Shown here one piece after another: positions 12,907-20,562 of a DNA stretch of 33,580 nt. Position 1 is the stretch's first letter; every line of letters starts with the position of its first letter. Position numbers and translations under genes: made by a program. Below the pieces are notes generated by a model that was not told where the DNA came from, made no database searches, and saw only the letters and a program-made list of their open reading frames with translations. This DNA comes from Candidatus Zipacnadia bacterium (lineage in GTDB: Bacteria > Armatimonadota > Zipacnadia > Zipacnadales > UBA5352): positions 1 to 33,580 of the forward strand of contig JALGSW010000029.1 in NCBI GenBank assembly GCA_029821635.1, in the 5' to 3' direction.

Positions 12907-13677
12907 TCAGGCCCGCAGCCAGGTGCAGGGGACGAGGCAGTCCTCGTCCATCTCGGTGCCGTGTGTGCCGCCCTTGTCCGGATTGCCGGTGTCATGCTGG
13001 CCGTGATCGGACAGGATCATCAGCGAGTAGCCCAGGGCCGTGAGCTCGGCTACCATGCGCTCCAGGCGGCAGTCCGTCTCGCAGAGCTTGGGGAGCATCC
13101 GCGCCGAGGTGGGGCCGAAGCGGTGGAAGTGATCGTCGGTGCCGCCGATCTGCGCGATGATGAAGCGCGGCTGACTCTCCGCGGCGATGCGCAGGACGAT
13201 CTCCTCGATCGCCGCGTCGTCAGACAGCGCGGCCGTGCCGTCGATCTGTGCGACGCGTCCCAGCAGCTCGGAGCCGGTGTAGCCGGGGCGACCGCAGCCG
13301 GCGCCCTGCTCCCCGGCCTCGCCGAGGATGTCGAAGAGCGTCTCACACTGGAAGTCGAGGCCCTTGGACGCGACGCCGTGGACGGCCAGGTCACAGCCGC
13401 TGACCATCGCCGCGAAATTGACCGGCGTGATCGAGGGCATCACCGACTGCAGGATCATGTGGCGCTCGCCGCACAGCGACCACAGGAAAGGCATCTCGTT
13501 CGCGAAGCGCTCCAGCTGGTGCTGGCCGAGGGCGTCAGGCGCGAGGATCGCGATGCGTTCGGCGCCCTGCAGGTCGGCGAGGATCTGCGCGATCGGCTCG
13601 CCGGTGGCGTCGCGCAGCGGTCGAAGCTCAAGTGCGGCGGCGACGGTCGGCGCGACGCACGTCATCGAGTGGGGCAT
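12907..13677 (-). CDS. alkaline phosphatase superfamily protein (phosphodiesterase/pyrophosphatase type)
   Basis: 256 residues, short for the superfamily. Visible metal and nucleophile elements are Asp48 in APDALG, the Thr84 nucleophile in MPSITPVNF, TDDHFHRFG (Asp181/182, His183/185), SDHG (Asp224-His225) and His239 in GGTHGT. These fit a two-zinc phosphodiesterase, nucleotide pyrophosphatase or phosphoglycerate-mutase-like enzyme. There is no signal peptide, so it should be cytoplasmic. The start at 13677 has a GGAG 11 bases upstream; Met5 is an alternative. It lies between the XRE gene (140 bases upstream) and the rhodanese gene. The substrate cannot be told from the sequence. Confidence 0.82.
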   Translation of the reverse strand: MPHSMTCVAPTVAAALELRPLRDATGEPIAQILADLQGAERIAILAPDALGQHQLERFANEMPFLWSLCGERHMILQSVMPSITPVNFAAMVSGCDLAVHGVASKGLDFQCETLFDILGEAGEQGAGCGRPGYTGSELLGRVAQIDGTAALSDDAAIEEIVLRIAAESQPRFIIAQIGGTDDHFHRFGPTSARMLPKLCETDCRLERMVAELTALGYSLMILSDHGQHDTGNPDKGGTHGTEMDEDCLVPCTWLRA

Positions 13678-13817
13678 AGGGGAGGGCGCTCCTTCGCAGG
13701 ACCAGTGGGTGACACAGTATAGCTTTGTACAGGTTTATCAAGCTAAGTTGACTGTTTAGCGCGAACTTCAGGGTCCATGGCGGCAGCATAGTATAGCTAT
13801 AGGCTGCAACCCTATAC
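13678..13817. promoter_or_regulatory. AT-rich intergenic region with repeated AGTATAGCT words
   Basis: This is one of the few AT-rich stretches. The word AGTATAGCT occurs twice, about 74 bases apart. On the minus strand the left one reads as TATACT and could be the -10 box of the phosphatase-superfamily gene, but no -35 at normal spacing is seen. TATAGG-CTGCAAC-CCTATA (13798-13816) is a weak hairpin directly after the XRE stop codon. Confidence 0.35.
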
Positions 13818-14237
13818 TCAGTCATTGTCGAGTAGACACGCTTCGGCGCGATCGGCAAGAAGCGAGATCTCCTGGGCGGAGAGCGAGCTGGCCGAGCGGG
13901 TCAGGCGGAGGAATGCGACCCAGCGGTCGGCGTCGCGCCAGAGCTCCCCGGGCAGGCCGACCTGTTCGAGCACGTCGGCTTGTGCGGAGCTGGGGACGAG
14001 GTCCACGGGGCTGCAGATGCCGCTGGGCACCGCCGCGCGCGCAAGGTGGGTGAGAGCGGTGGCGTCGAGGCCGGTCGCCGTGGCGAGGCGCTGGAGGTGC
14101 TCATCGGAGGGCACCTCGATCTCCGCCTCCCACGCGTGCAGCGTCGCCACCGTGATGCCCATCTGTGCCGCGAACTGCTCGTCGTCGGTCAGGCCGGCTC
14201 GCCGCCGGGCCTTGGCTATCTGCTGTCCGAGCGTCAT
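13818..14237 (-). CDS. XRE-family helix-turn-helix regulator
   Basis: 139 residues. Residues 3-60 are a classic XRE DNA-binding domain: LGQQIAKARRRAGLTDDEQF, AAQMGITVATLHAWEAE, PSDEHLQRLATATGLD. The remaining 80 residues are helical and end in SAQEISLLADRAEACLLDND, a likely dimerisation or ligand region without recognised homology. It starts 26 bases after the stop of the replication-initiator-like gene, so the two are probably one transcript. Such small repressors often control plasmid or phage replication genes. It may regulate its own operon through the repeats at 15905-15930. Confidence 0.82.
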   Translation of the reverse strand: MTLGQQIAKARRRAGLTDDEQFAAQMGITVATLHAWEAEIEVPSDEHLQRLATATGLDATALTHLARAAVPSGICSPVDLVPSSAQADVLEQVGLPGELWRDADRWVAFLRLTRSASSLSAQEISLLADRAEACLLDND

Positions 14238-14263
14238 CCCTCACACATCCCCTCGGCGCGGCC

Positions 14264-15376
14264 TCAGCGGGCGCCGTCCGTGATTTCCCGTATGATCTCG
14301 TCCACGAACTGCTCATCGTGATAGGTGTCCGCGAGGATCGCCTGCACCTGATCGAGCGGCCATTCGCGCATGAGGCTGCGGGCCCAGTTGCGGGCGATCA
14401 CGCGCCGCTCGCTGTCATCGCGCTGGCGATCCGCCTGGCCGGCGTCGTGCTCGGCCTGTGCGACCCGTACAACCGTGTAGAAGTAGGCGACGGGCTTGCG
14501 GATCGGGTCGCCGCGCTCCAGGCGCGCGGTGACCGTGTCGAGGGCCGCCTGCACCACGTGCGCGTCATACTGTCGCAGGTAGCCCGCGATGTTGCGCTCC
14601 TGATCGGGTACGCCGAACTGCTCCGCGACCAGCCCGGCGAGGTTTTCCACGGTTTCCACGTCTGTGGAAAACTCCTGTTGATAGCCCTCGGAGTTTTCCA
14701 CATCCGCGCCGTCTAGTGAGTTCGCCTCGTTTGCGCTCGCTGACGGGGTCGTAGTCGAGGTATTATGACCCATCGAAAGCGATCCGTTCCCTGGGCGGTT
14801 CCCCCGCCCCTGAGGCTCCTCTTCGTCTTCTTCGGACTGTTCTTCTTCTGCTTGCGGATTCTGCGGGCTCTTGGCTTGCGGATCCTGCACTTCTTTGACT
14901 TGCGGATTCTGCGAAGTCTGCGTTTGCGGATTCTGCGGAGGGTCTTTGGGAGCCCCTGACGCACGGCGCCTCTTGCGCTTGTGGACAGTGAGGTTGGGGC
15001 GCCACTGCTCGATGTACTCCTCGAGCTTACCGCGTGGAATGCGCGTGATGATCCAGATGTTGGTCTTGCCCTGGCCACGACGGCGGACCTTGACGAGCCC
15101 GACTTCGACGAGTCGGCTGAGGTGCCGGGAGATGGTGGAGACGGTCACGCTGCGGGCGCGGGCCAGTGTCTCCTCGCCGACGAACGTCTCGGGCCCGACG
15201 TAGGCGAAGCTCTTGAGCACGGCGTACGTCATCTTCTCGCCGTCGGACAGCTCGGGGTAGCAGCGCAGCACGGCGTTGCTTACTTGAGTAAAGCCGGTGG
15301 CCTGTTCGAGGTCCTCGTATTGAACGAGGGGCTCCCGATCTGGTTGGCTCTCATTGTGATGGCGCGGATCAGGCAT
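14264..15376 (-). CDS. winged-helix replication-initiator-like protein
   Basis: 370 residues from ATG 15376; a GTG 11 codons upstream (15409) is possible but has no ribosome site. Residues 29-112 form a winged helix of the HTH_36/replication-protein kind: FTQVSNAVLRCYPELSDGEK, ETLARARSVTVSTISRHLSR, LVEVGLVKVRRRGQGKTNIW. A low-complexity linker follows (about 135-235) with four 8-residue repeats centred on QNPQ (146-177), an acidic Glu run and Ser/Thr/Asn-rich sequence. A C-terminal helical region (about 243-370) includes QFGVPDQERNIAGYLRQYDA and KPVAYFYTVVRVAQAE. This layout is typical of plasmid, phage or integrative-element initiators. An excisionase-like HTH gene upstream and an XRE gene downstream support a mobile-element remnant. 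A transcriptional role is possible. Confidence 0.7.
   Translation of the reverse strand: MPDPRHHNESQPDREPLVQYEDLEQATGFTQVSNAVLRCYPELSDGEKMTYAVLKSFAYVGPETFVGEETLARARSVTVSTISRHLSRLVEVGLVKVRRRGQGKTNIWIITRIPRGKLEEYIEQWRPNLTVHKRKRRRASGAPKDPPQNPQTQTSQNPQVKEVQDPQAKSPQNPQAEEEQSEEDEEEPQGRGNRPGNGSLSMGHNTSTTTPSASANEANSLDGADVENSEGYQQEFSTDVETVENLAGLVAEQFGVPDQERNIAGYLRQYDAHVVQAALDTVTARLERGDPIRKPVAYFYTVVRVAQAEHDAGQADRQRDDSERRVIARNWARSLMREWPLDQVQAILADTYHDEQFVDEIIREITDGAR
14851..14946 (-). repeat. four tandem 24-bp repeats inside the initiator-like gene
   Basis: Copies of the 15-base plus-strand word CTTGCGGATTCTGCG (with small changes) begin at 14851, 14875, 14899 and 14923, exactly 24 bp apart. They encode the QNPQ octapeptide repeats. 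Conservation is highest in the DNA word CGGATTCTGCG, and a close relative occurs in the operon's upstream region. Confidence 0.85.
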
Positions 15377-15409
15377 GTGCTGGCGGTCCTGCTTCCCGGC
15401 GCGCCGCAC

Positions 15410-15543
15410 GAGCGACGGATCGTGCGGGCGCTTATGAAGGATGCGCGTGGTGCTAAGCTTTCATCAGATGCGCTCCAGTCCGCACTGGGTGCGGGGATGC
15501 GTCAGGTACGTCGGCGCGTCATCAGTCGGCTTCAGCGCGCGGG
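15410..15543. other. gap between excisionase-like and initiator-like genes
   Basis: Nothing recognisable is seen in these 134 bases beyond the possible GTG-started extension of the initiator-like gene. No terminator separates the two genes. Confidence 0.3.
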
Positions 15544-15744
15544 TCAATCCGGCTCCTCCGGCGGGCCGAGTACGCCTCCCTGCAGCAGCCAGCTCTCGAG
15601 TTGCTGACGGTGGAAGCGCCAGACGCGGCCGACCTTCGCACCCGGGATCTGTCCCTCGCGGGCCTTGACTCGAAGGGTGCGCGGATGGACCCGGAGGTAC
15701 TCCGCAGCCTCGTCGAGAGTGAGTATCTCGGTCTCAACAGCCAT
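15544..15744 (-). CDS. excisionase-family helix-turn-helix protein
   Basis: 66 residues. This is the MerR/Xis-like HTH_17 fold: LTLDEAAEYLRVHPRTLRVK, then the turn REGQIPGAKVGRVWRF and the recognition end HRQQLESWLL. Proteins of this type bind and bend DNA in phage and integrative-element excision or act as small regulators. AAGGAG lies 9 bases before ATG 15744. It is the first gene of a minus-strand group with the initiator-like and XRE genes. No integrase is in the window, so an excision role cannot be claimed. Confidence 0.82.
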   Translation of the reverse strand: MAVETEILTLDEAAEYLRVHPRTLRVKAREGQIPGAKVGRVWRFHRQQLESWLLQGGVLGPPEEPD

Positions 15745-15904
15745 GATGGTACGCTCCTTGAGGGGAAGCCGTCGTGGATGATCCGGCAGCGGAGCGCCGG
15801 CCCGTGATGGGGATAGATGAAGAGAGTGCAGGCTGGTTCATGTAAGTGCTGTAGCGCAAGGCTCCGTTCGCTGGTTCTGATGCTGCCTGTGATGATAGAA
15901 GAAC

Positions 15905-15930
15905 GATTCCGCAGGATTCCGCAGAATCCT
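15905..15930. promoter_or_regulatory. direct and inverted repeats upstream of the excisionase-like gene
   Basis: GATTCCGCAG occurs twice head to tail (15905-15914, 15915-15924), and AGGATTC-CGCA-GAATCCT (15913-15930) is a 7-bp inverted repeat. The word CGCAGAATCC here also occurs in the tandem repeats inside the initiator-like gene. In this divergent region (15745-16075) it is a candidate operator or iteron-like site. Nothing else is recognised there. Confidence 0.45.
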
Positions 15931-16075
15931 CCTGCGTCCCCCAACGTTCGGTATTTTCCTTGTGGCGGTCTCTGAGTCCTTCCGCGCGGGCGATTTCTTT
16001 CGCGAGGTAGGGATACCGGGCCGCAGGGAAGAAGGAGAGGCCCAGTGACGAGCCGTCGCGGGAGGTCATACACCG

Positions 16076-16918
16076 ATGCGCATGGTGGGTGCGGTCACGA
16101 TCGGCGTTGTAATCATCGAAGCGCTCCTCACGGGGGCGTTCCTTCTCGGATTCTTCTGGGTCGGCGGGTGGCAGTGGGGCCTGCTGTTTGCGGGCCTGAT
16201 GCTGCTCTTGATCGCACTGCCGTGGATGGGTGAGCTGAAGCTCGTCTTCGACAGTGTCGGCCCCAGGGGCGCGGCGAAGGTCGGTTGGTGGGGGCGAGCA
16301 TCGTTTGCGGTCGGGGAGAGCACGACGCAGGTGGTCGTGCGCGTGCTGGGCATCCCGATCCGCCGGCGCATCCCCAGAAAGCCCGCGAAGAAGGCCGCGC
16401 CTGAGCCCGAGGCGCCGCCACCCGAGCCCGAGGAGGCTGTGGCGGAAGCACCCACTCCCGAGGCGATCGAGAAGCGGCCAAAGCTGGCGAAGCTCTGGCG
16501 ACGGGTCGACTCGGAGACGATCGAGGGGCTTTGCCGGGCGGTGGGAAGTGCGCTGGGCGCAAGCTGCGAGCTGGTCTGGGGGGCGGAGGAGATCCGCGTG
16601 TCGGTGCAGGACCCGGTGCAGCAGGCGATGGCGGATTCGGCGCTGGAGCAGGTGATCGGCTGCCGCGAGGTCGGTCCGCTGGACCTTACGGTGAGCAGCG
16701 GGCCCGCGGAGAGGCGCGTGCGCGCGATCTACCGGATCGGCCTGCTGCGTGCGGCGCTTGCGGGGACGCAGATGGCGATAGACGGGCGGCTGCTGGAGCT
16801 GGCGAAGCGCATGAAGAAGAAGCGCGACGAGCCGGTGGTGGAGGTCGTGGACGAGGATCAGCGCATCATCGAGCAGATAGTGGAGCAGGGCGCGTCGCGC
16901 GAGGAGGATGAGCAGTGA
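16076..16918 (+). CDS. DUF2953 membrane protein (YtfI-like)
   Basis: 280 residues. Two membrane helices fill residues 3-50 (VVIIEALLTGAFLLGFFWVG and WGLLFAGLMLLLIALPW). A basic segment and a Pro/Glu/Ala-rich linker follow (about 100-135), then a soluble domain with RVDSETIEGLCRAVGSALGA and AIYRIGLLRAALAGTQMAID. The same order and partner occur in Bacillus as ytfI-ytfJ. GGAGG is 10 bases before ATG 16076. The stop TGA overlaps the ATG of the next gene as TGATG, so the two are translationally coupled. The exact function of the family is unknown; the DUF2953 assignment rests mainly on layout and partner. Confidence 0.7.
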   Translation: MRMVGAVTIGVVIIEALLTGAFLLGFFWVGGWQWGLLFAGLMLLLIALPWMGELKLVFDSVGPRGAAKVGWWGRASFAVGESTTQVVVRVLGIPIRRRIPRKPAKKAAPEPEAPPPEPEEAVAEAPTPEAIEKRPKLAKLWRRVDSETIEGLCRAVGSALGASCELVWGAEEIRVSVQDPVQQAMADSALEQVIGCREVGPLDLTVSSGPAERRVRAIYRIGLLRAALAGTQMAIDGRLLELAKRMKKKRDEPVVEVVDEDQRIIEQIVEQGASREEDEQ

Positions 16919-17358
16919 TGGCGGACTTCGACATCGGGGGGTTCATGAAGGACGTCGTGAGTGGTCTGGCCGCATTGGGTGAGTCGGTGCAGGTGATCGG
17001 CCAGCCGGTCGAGGTCGGCGGGAAGATCGTGATCCCAGCGGTCGTCACGCGCATGGGCTTCGGCGCGGGCGGCGGGGGAGGCAGTACGCCGGCCGAGGAC
17101 GCTGAGCCGGGCGAGCGCGAGAGCGGCTCGGGTGGCGGCGGCGGCGGGGGGATCCAGATGACGCCGGTCTTCCTGGTGGTCGACGACGAGGGCGAGCGAC
17201 TGCTGACAGTCGCAGGCCCGCTCGACCGCGCCTGCTCGGTGTTCGAGAAGGCGAAGGAGGCGCTCGACCGCGTGATGCCGTGCAAGGAGCCGTGCGGATC
17301 CGCGGAGGAAGAGGTCGAGGCGGAGCTGGGCGACCTCGAGGATGAGACGCCGGGCTAG
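16918..17358 (+). CDS. GerW/YtfJ family protein
   Basis: 146 residues. The family pattern is clear: VQVIGQPVEVGGKIVIPAVV, then RMGFGAGGGGG, an acidic insert, a second glycine run and IQMTPVFLVVDDEGERLLTV. In Bacillus subtilis YtfJ (GerW) is a spore protein needed for normal germination, but homologues are found in non-sporulating bacteria, where the role is unknown. Its start overlaps the stop of the DUF2953 gene (TGATG), with GAGGAGG about 9 bases upstream. It has no signal peptide and ends in an acidic tail. REP palindromes follow, and no terminator is visible. Confidence 0.85.
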   Translation: MADFDIGGFMKDVVSGLAALGESVQVIGQPVEVGGKIVIPAVVTRMGFGAGGGGGSTPAEDAEPGERESGSGGGGGGGIQMTPVFLVVDDEGERLLTVAGPLDRACSVFEKAKEALDRVMPCKEPCGSAEEEVEAELGDLEDETPG

Positions 17359-17380
17359 GGGCGCGGGCCTGAGGTCGTTG

Positions 17381-17404
17381 GTAGGACAGGCTTTCCAGCC
17401 TGTC
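17381..17404 (-). repeat. REP-like palindrome, inverted copy
   Basis: GTAG then GACAGGCT-TTCC-AGCCTGTC, the consensus on the minus strand. With the plus-strand copy at 17439 it makes a 24-bp inverted repeat downstream of the GerW-like gene. Confidence 0.9.
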
Positions 17405-17438
17405 TGCTGTTGGGATCAGAATGCCCGAGTCAACGAAT

Positions 17439-17462
17439 GACAGGCTGGAAAGCCTGTCCTAC
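17439..17462 (+). repeat. REP-like palindrome, consensus copy
   Basis: Exact consensus core plus CTAC, facing the inverted copy at 17381 across 34 bases. Confidence 0.9.
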
Positions 17463-17482
17463 AAACGCCGAACGACAACGAC

Positions 17483-17506
17483 CGCAGGCTGGAAAGCCTG
17501 CGCCAC
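17483..17506 (+). repeat. REP-like palindrome, CGCAGGCT variant
   Basis: CGCAGGCT-GGAA-AGCCTGCG followed by CCAC and AACGAC. The outer two bases of both arms have changed in a compensating way (GA/TC to CG/CG), preserving an 8-bp stem. Confidence 0.85.
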
Positions 17507-17557
17507 AACGACGGGACAACAACGACTCGGCGACGCCGCGAATCGGAGAGCGAGACC

Positions 17558-20437
17558 ATGCGCGACTGGCGGCGATGGCGCGCGAGCGCGGCGGTGGCGT
17601 CGGCGGTGCTCGTGGGGTTGGTGTGTGTATGCGGATGGGCATTCGCCGATGAAACGACGCTCGACGTCGGACCGTGGGAAGCCACGGCCGGCGATGACGG
17701 CCTGCGCGATCTGACCTGGCAGGGCACGACGGTCATGGCGCACGGCATGGTGCGCGGCTACCTTCCCGCGTGGAAGGGCGCGCGCTTCCCGACCACTGAG
17801 GCCGAGCGGACCATCGGCGAGGACGCGAGCACCTGGCGCTTCGCCGAGCCCGCGAACCAGGACGCGACCGTCACGCTGCGTCTGAGGGAGCAGCTCGCCC
17901 GCTACGAGCTGGACACGACCGTCCTGGCGGCCGGGCCGACGGAGTTCTCCGTGCAGCTCGATCCTGACACGCTCATCGGCGGCGAACGCTGCCTGATGTG
18001 GGTCGATGGCCGGCCGGGATCGCTCAGCAGCGACGCGCAGTTCGAGACGCTCTCCAGCATGAAGGAGCTGCGCTTCGAGGCCGCCGAGCAGACCGTGACG
18101 GTGCGCGTGAGCCTCGGCTTTCAGCTCCAGGACCGGCGCGACCGCGGCAGCGGCCTGTTCCTGGTGGCGGTCATCGGCCACGATGGCGACGAGGCCCTCA
18201 CGGCCGAGCGCTGGATCGAGGTCGAGGTGACGCCGGTGGAGGACCTGGCCGCGCGCCGGCGGCTGATCGACCAGGTCCCGATGGACATCGCGGAAGTCCC
18301 CCTGACGAACCCCGGCTTTGAGTCAGATCCTCCCTTTGACGGATGGACGCGCGGTCCGCTTGCGAGCCTCGACGAAGAGGTCGCGCATAGCGGCGAGCGT
18401 TCGGCGCGGCTCACGATCGACGGGCCGGTCGGGGAGCGCGGGAACGTGTACATCACGCGCACCGTGCCGGTGACGGCGGGGCGGCGCTACCGCGCGGAGG
18501 CGTGGATCCGCGGCGAGGAGATCGCGGCGCTGGAGCAGGGCGGAATGAGCTCGGTCGGCGCGACGATCATCGTGGAGTTCGCCGACGCGAACGGCGCGTG
18601 GCTCGCGCCCGGTAGCTACGGCGCGTCGAACTTCGGCAGCTTCGACTGGCGGCGGGTGCGGACCGACGCTGCGAAGGCGCCCCAGGGCGCGGGGCGGGCG
18701 ATCATCTTCCTGGCGCTGCGCGGCGTTGGCAGCGCGTGGTTCGACGACGTGCGCGTCGAGGAGGTCACGCATCGCGCAGTGCTGCTGGAGCCGATGGACG
18801 GAGCGGCGGTGCATGACAACACGCCGGAGCTGCGCTGGTACTTCGACCGCGATGCTGCCGCGACGGTTGAGCTGTCGCGCGACGTGGAGTTCGCGGATGA
18901 CACGACGCGCGTGGTCGAGGGCGCGCGCTCGTCGGCCCGGATCACCGAGCCGCTGGAGCCGGGCGAGTGGTACTGGCGCGTGCGCGTGCCGGAGTATGAC
19001 GCGACCTCCGCGGCATGGCGCTTCCGGCAGACAGCGAGCCTCGGCGAGGACACGACGGAGCCGGCGATCGAGCGCTCACACGACTGGCTGGCGACGCCGG
19101 CCGCGCCGATGCGCGTCGGCTACTCGGACAACGGGAGCATCGGGCGCGTGTGGATGACCGTGGATGGGCGGGACGTATCCGACCGGGTCCTCGCAGCATC
19201 AACGCGGGTTACGTACGAGCCGGATGCGCCGTGGACGGCGGGGCTGCACGTGGCAGAGGTGCGCGTGGAGGATACCGCGGGGAACGCCGCCGAGGGGACG
19301 GTCTTCTTCACCGCGCGCTCCCGCGCCGGGCGGCCGGAAGAGCGCATTACCTGGGAGGAGTTCGGCGGCGTGCGCATCGGCGGGGAGACGCATTTCCTGC
19401 TGGGCATGTATGGCGTTGCCGAGCAGCACATGCCGACGATAGCGGCCGCGGGCTTCGACTACGTGCATTCCTACCGCTGGGACGGCACGGGCACCACGGA
19501 GGAGGCGCTGGCCTACCTCGACGAGGCGCAGCGCAACGGCCTGCGCGTGTTCATGGGCCTCGATCGGCGTCGGCTGATCGCGCACGATGAGCGTTTCGTT
19601 GCCGAGCGCGTGGCGGCGCTGATGCGGCATCCGGCGCTGCTGGCGTGGTATCTCTTCGACGAGCCGGACCTCGAACACCAGTACGTCTCGCCGGAGTGGC
19701 TGGAGCGTTACTACCGGCTGATCCGCGCGCTGGACCCGTTCCACCCGGTGGTGGTGACCTGCGCGGGCGACGCGCCGGTCGCGCGCTACCGCGACGCGCT
19801 GGACGTGCACTGGACGCAGGTCTACCGCGGGACCGACCACGTCGCGGCGCGCATCGACCGGCATCGGGAGATGCTGCGGCCCGGCACGCCGCTGGCGGCG
19901 ATTCTGCACTGCTACGACCGCTCGCAATCGGCGCTGCTCAAGGCCGGGGGCACGCCCGATCCGGCGGCCTTCCAGCCGGACGGGGCGTTGATGCGCGCGA
20001 ACGCGTTCATGGCGCTGACGCACGACGCCAACGGGCTGCTGTGGTGGTGGTGGGGCTACGGCGGCGGCAGCAACGGGTACTTCACCGTCGCGAACGCGCC
20101 GGAGGCGTGGGCGTCGCTGCAGGAGACCGTGGCGCGGATTCGCGAGATTGAGCCGGCGCTCACCGCCGACGGGGAGATCGTGACGCGCGTGCTGACGCCC
20201 GCGAGCGCGCGCGCGCCGGGCGTCGAGGTGCACGTGTGGGAGAAGCACCTCGCCGACCGCGTGGTGACGATCGCGGTCAACCGCGACGACGTGGCGGTGG
20301 ACGCGAGCTGGGAGCCTGCGACACCGCCCGCGGACGGGCGCGCGCGAGTGCTGTGGGAAGGGCGCGAGGTGGCGGTGGACGGTGGGACGATCACCGACGC
20401 GTTCGACGCGCGCGGCGTGCATGTGTATGAGTGGTGA
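17558..20437 (+). CDS. large secreted glycoside-hydrolase-like protein
   Basis: 959 residues. Signal peptide 1-31 (SAAVASAVLVGLVCVCGWAFA). A beta-rich N-terminal part follows. Then comes a carbohydrate-binding-like module (NPGFESDPPFDGWTRG, RRYRAEAWIRGEE; about 247-400), a fibronectin-like stretch with LRWYFDRDAAATVELSRD and AGLHVAEVRVEDTAGNA, and a TIM-barrel region (about 590-860). The barrel holds FLLGMYGVAEQHMPTIAAAG, HPALLAWYLFDEPD (Glu702 in the place of a clan GH-A acid/base), DVHWTQVYRG and GLLWWWWGYGG. The end is a small beta domain. This fits an exported clan-A-type hydrolase, but I cannot name the family or substrate. GGAGAG precedes ATG 17558. It is convergent with the next large secreted gene. 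Confidence 0.8.
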   Translation: MRDWRRWRASAAVASAVLVGLVCVCGWAFADETTLDVGPWEATAGDDGLRDLTWQGTTVMAHGMVRGYLPAWKGARFPTTEAERTIGEDASTWRFAEPANQDATVTLRLREQLARYELDTTVLAAGPTEFSVQLDPDTLIGGERCLMWVDGRPGSLSSDAQFETLSSMKELRFEAAEQTVTVRVSLGFQLQDRRDRGSGLFLVAVIGHDGDEALTAERWIEVEVTPVEDLAARRRLIDQVPMDIAEVPLTNPGFESDPPFDGWTRGPLASLDEEVAHSGERSARLTIDGPVGERGNVYITRTVPVTAGRRYRAEAWIRGEEIAALEQGGMSSVGATIIVEFADANGAWLAPGSYGASNFGSFDWRRVRTDAAKAPQGAGRAIIFLALRGVGSAWFDDVRVEEVTHRAVLLEPMDGAAVHDNTPELRWYFDRDAAATVELSRDVEFADDTTRVVEGARSSARITEPLEPGEWYWRVRVPEYDATSAAWRFRQTASLGEDTTEPAIERSHDWLATPAAPMRVGYSDNGSIGRVWMTVDGRDVSDRVLAASTRVTYEPDAPWTAGLHVAEVRVEDTAGNAAEGTVFFTARSRAGRPEERITWEEFGGVRIGGETHFLLGMYGVAEQHMPTIAAAGFDYVHSYRWDGTGTTEEALAYLDEAQRNGLRVFMGLDRRRLIAHDERFVAERVAALMRHPALLAWYLFDEPDLEHQYVSPEWLERYYRLIRALDPFHPVVVTCAGDAPVARYRDALDVHWTQVYRGTDHVAARIDRHREMLRPGTPLAAILHCYDRSQSALLKAGGTPDPAAFQPDGALMRANAFMALTHDANGLLWWWWGYGGGSNGYFTVANAPEAWASLQETVARIREIEPALTADGEIVTRVLTPASARAPGVEVHVWEKHLADRVVTIAVNRDDVAVDASWEPATPPADGRARVLWEGREVAVDGGTITDAFDARGVHVYEW

Positions 20438-20450
20438 GTAGGCGTCGTGA

Positions 20451-20474
20451 GTAGGACAGGCTTTCCAGCCTGTC
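20451..20474 (-). repeat. REP-like palindrome, inverted copy
   Basis: GTAG plus consensus core on the minus strand. It forms a 24-bp perfect inverted repeat with the copy at 20505, with a small GTTCG/CGAAC hairpin between them. It lies between two convergent genes. Confidence 0.9.
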
Positions 20475-20504
20475 GGTTCGTCCTTGCGCGAACGACGTAC
20501 GGCT

Positions 20505-20528
20505 GACAGGCTGGAAAGCCTGTCCTAC
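20505..20528 (+). repeat. REP-like palindrome, consensus copy
   Basis: Exact consensus core plus CTAC; right half of the inverted pair between convergent genes, where it could form a large cruciform or a bidirectional stop. Confidence 0.9.
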
Positions 20529-20562
20529 AACGATTACTACAACGACTACGGCAACGACCTCG

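Noticed and set aside
14851..14946. CRISPR-like array of four regularly spaced words
   Set aside because: The units are 24-bp tandem repeats coding an octapeptide in frame; the spacer parts are too short and are not unique spacers.
12907..15744. Antiphage island made of phosphatase-superfamily, XRE and HTH genes
   Set aside because: None of the proteins carries a known defence effector domain; a mobile-element remnant next to metabolic genes explains the set more simply.
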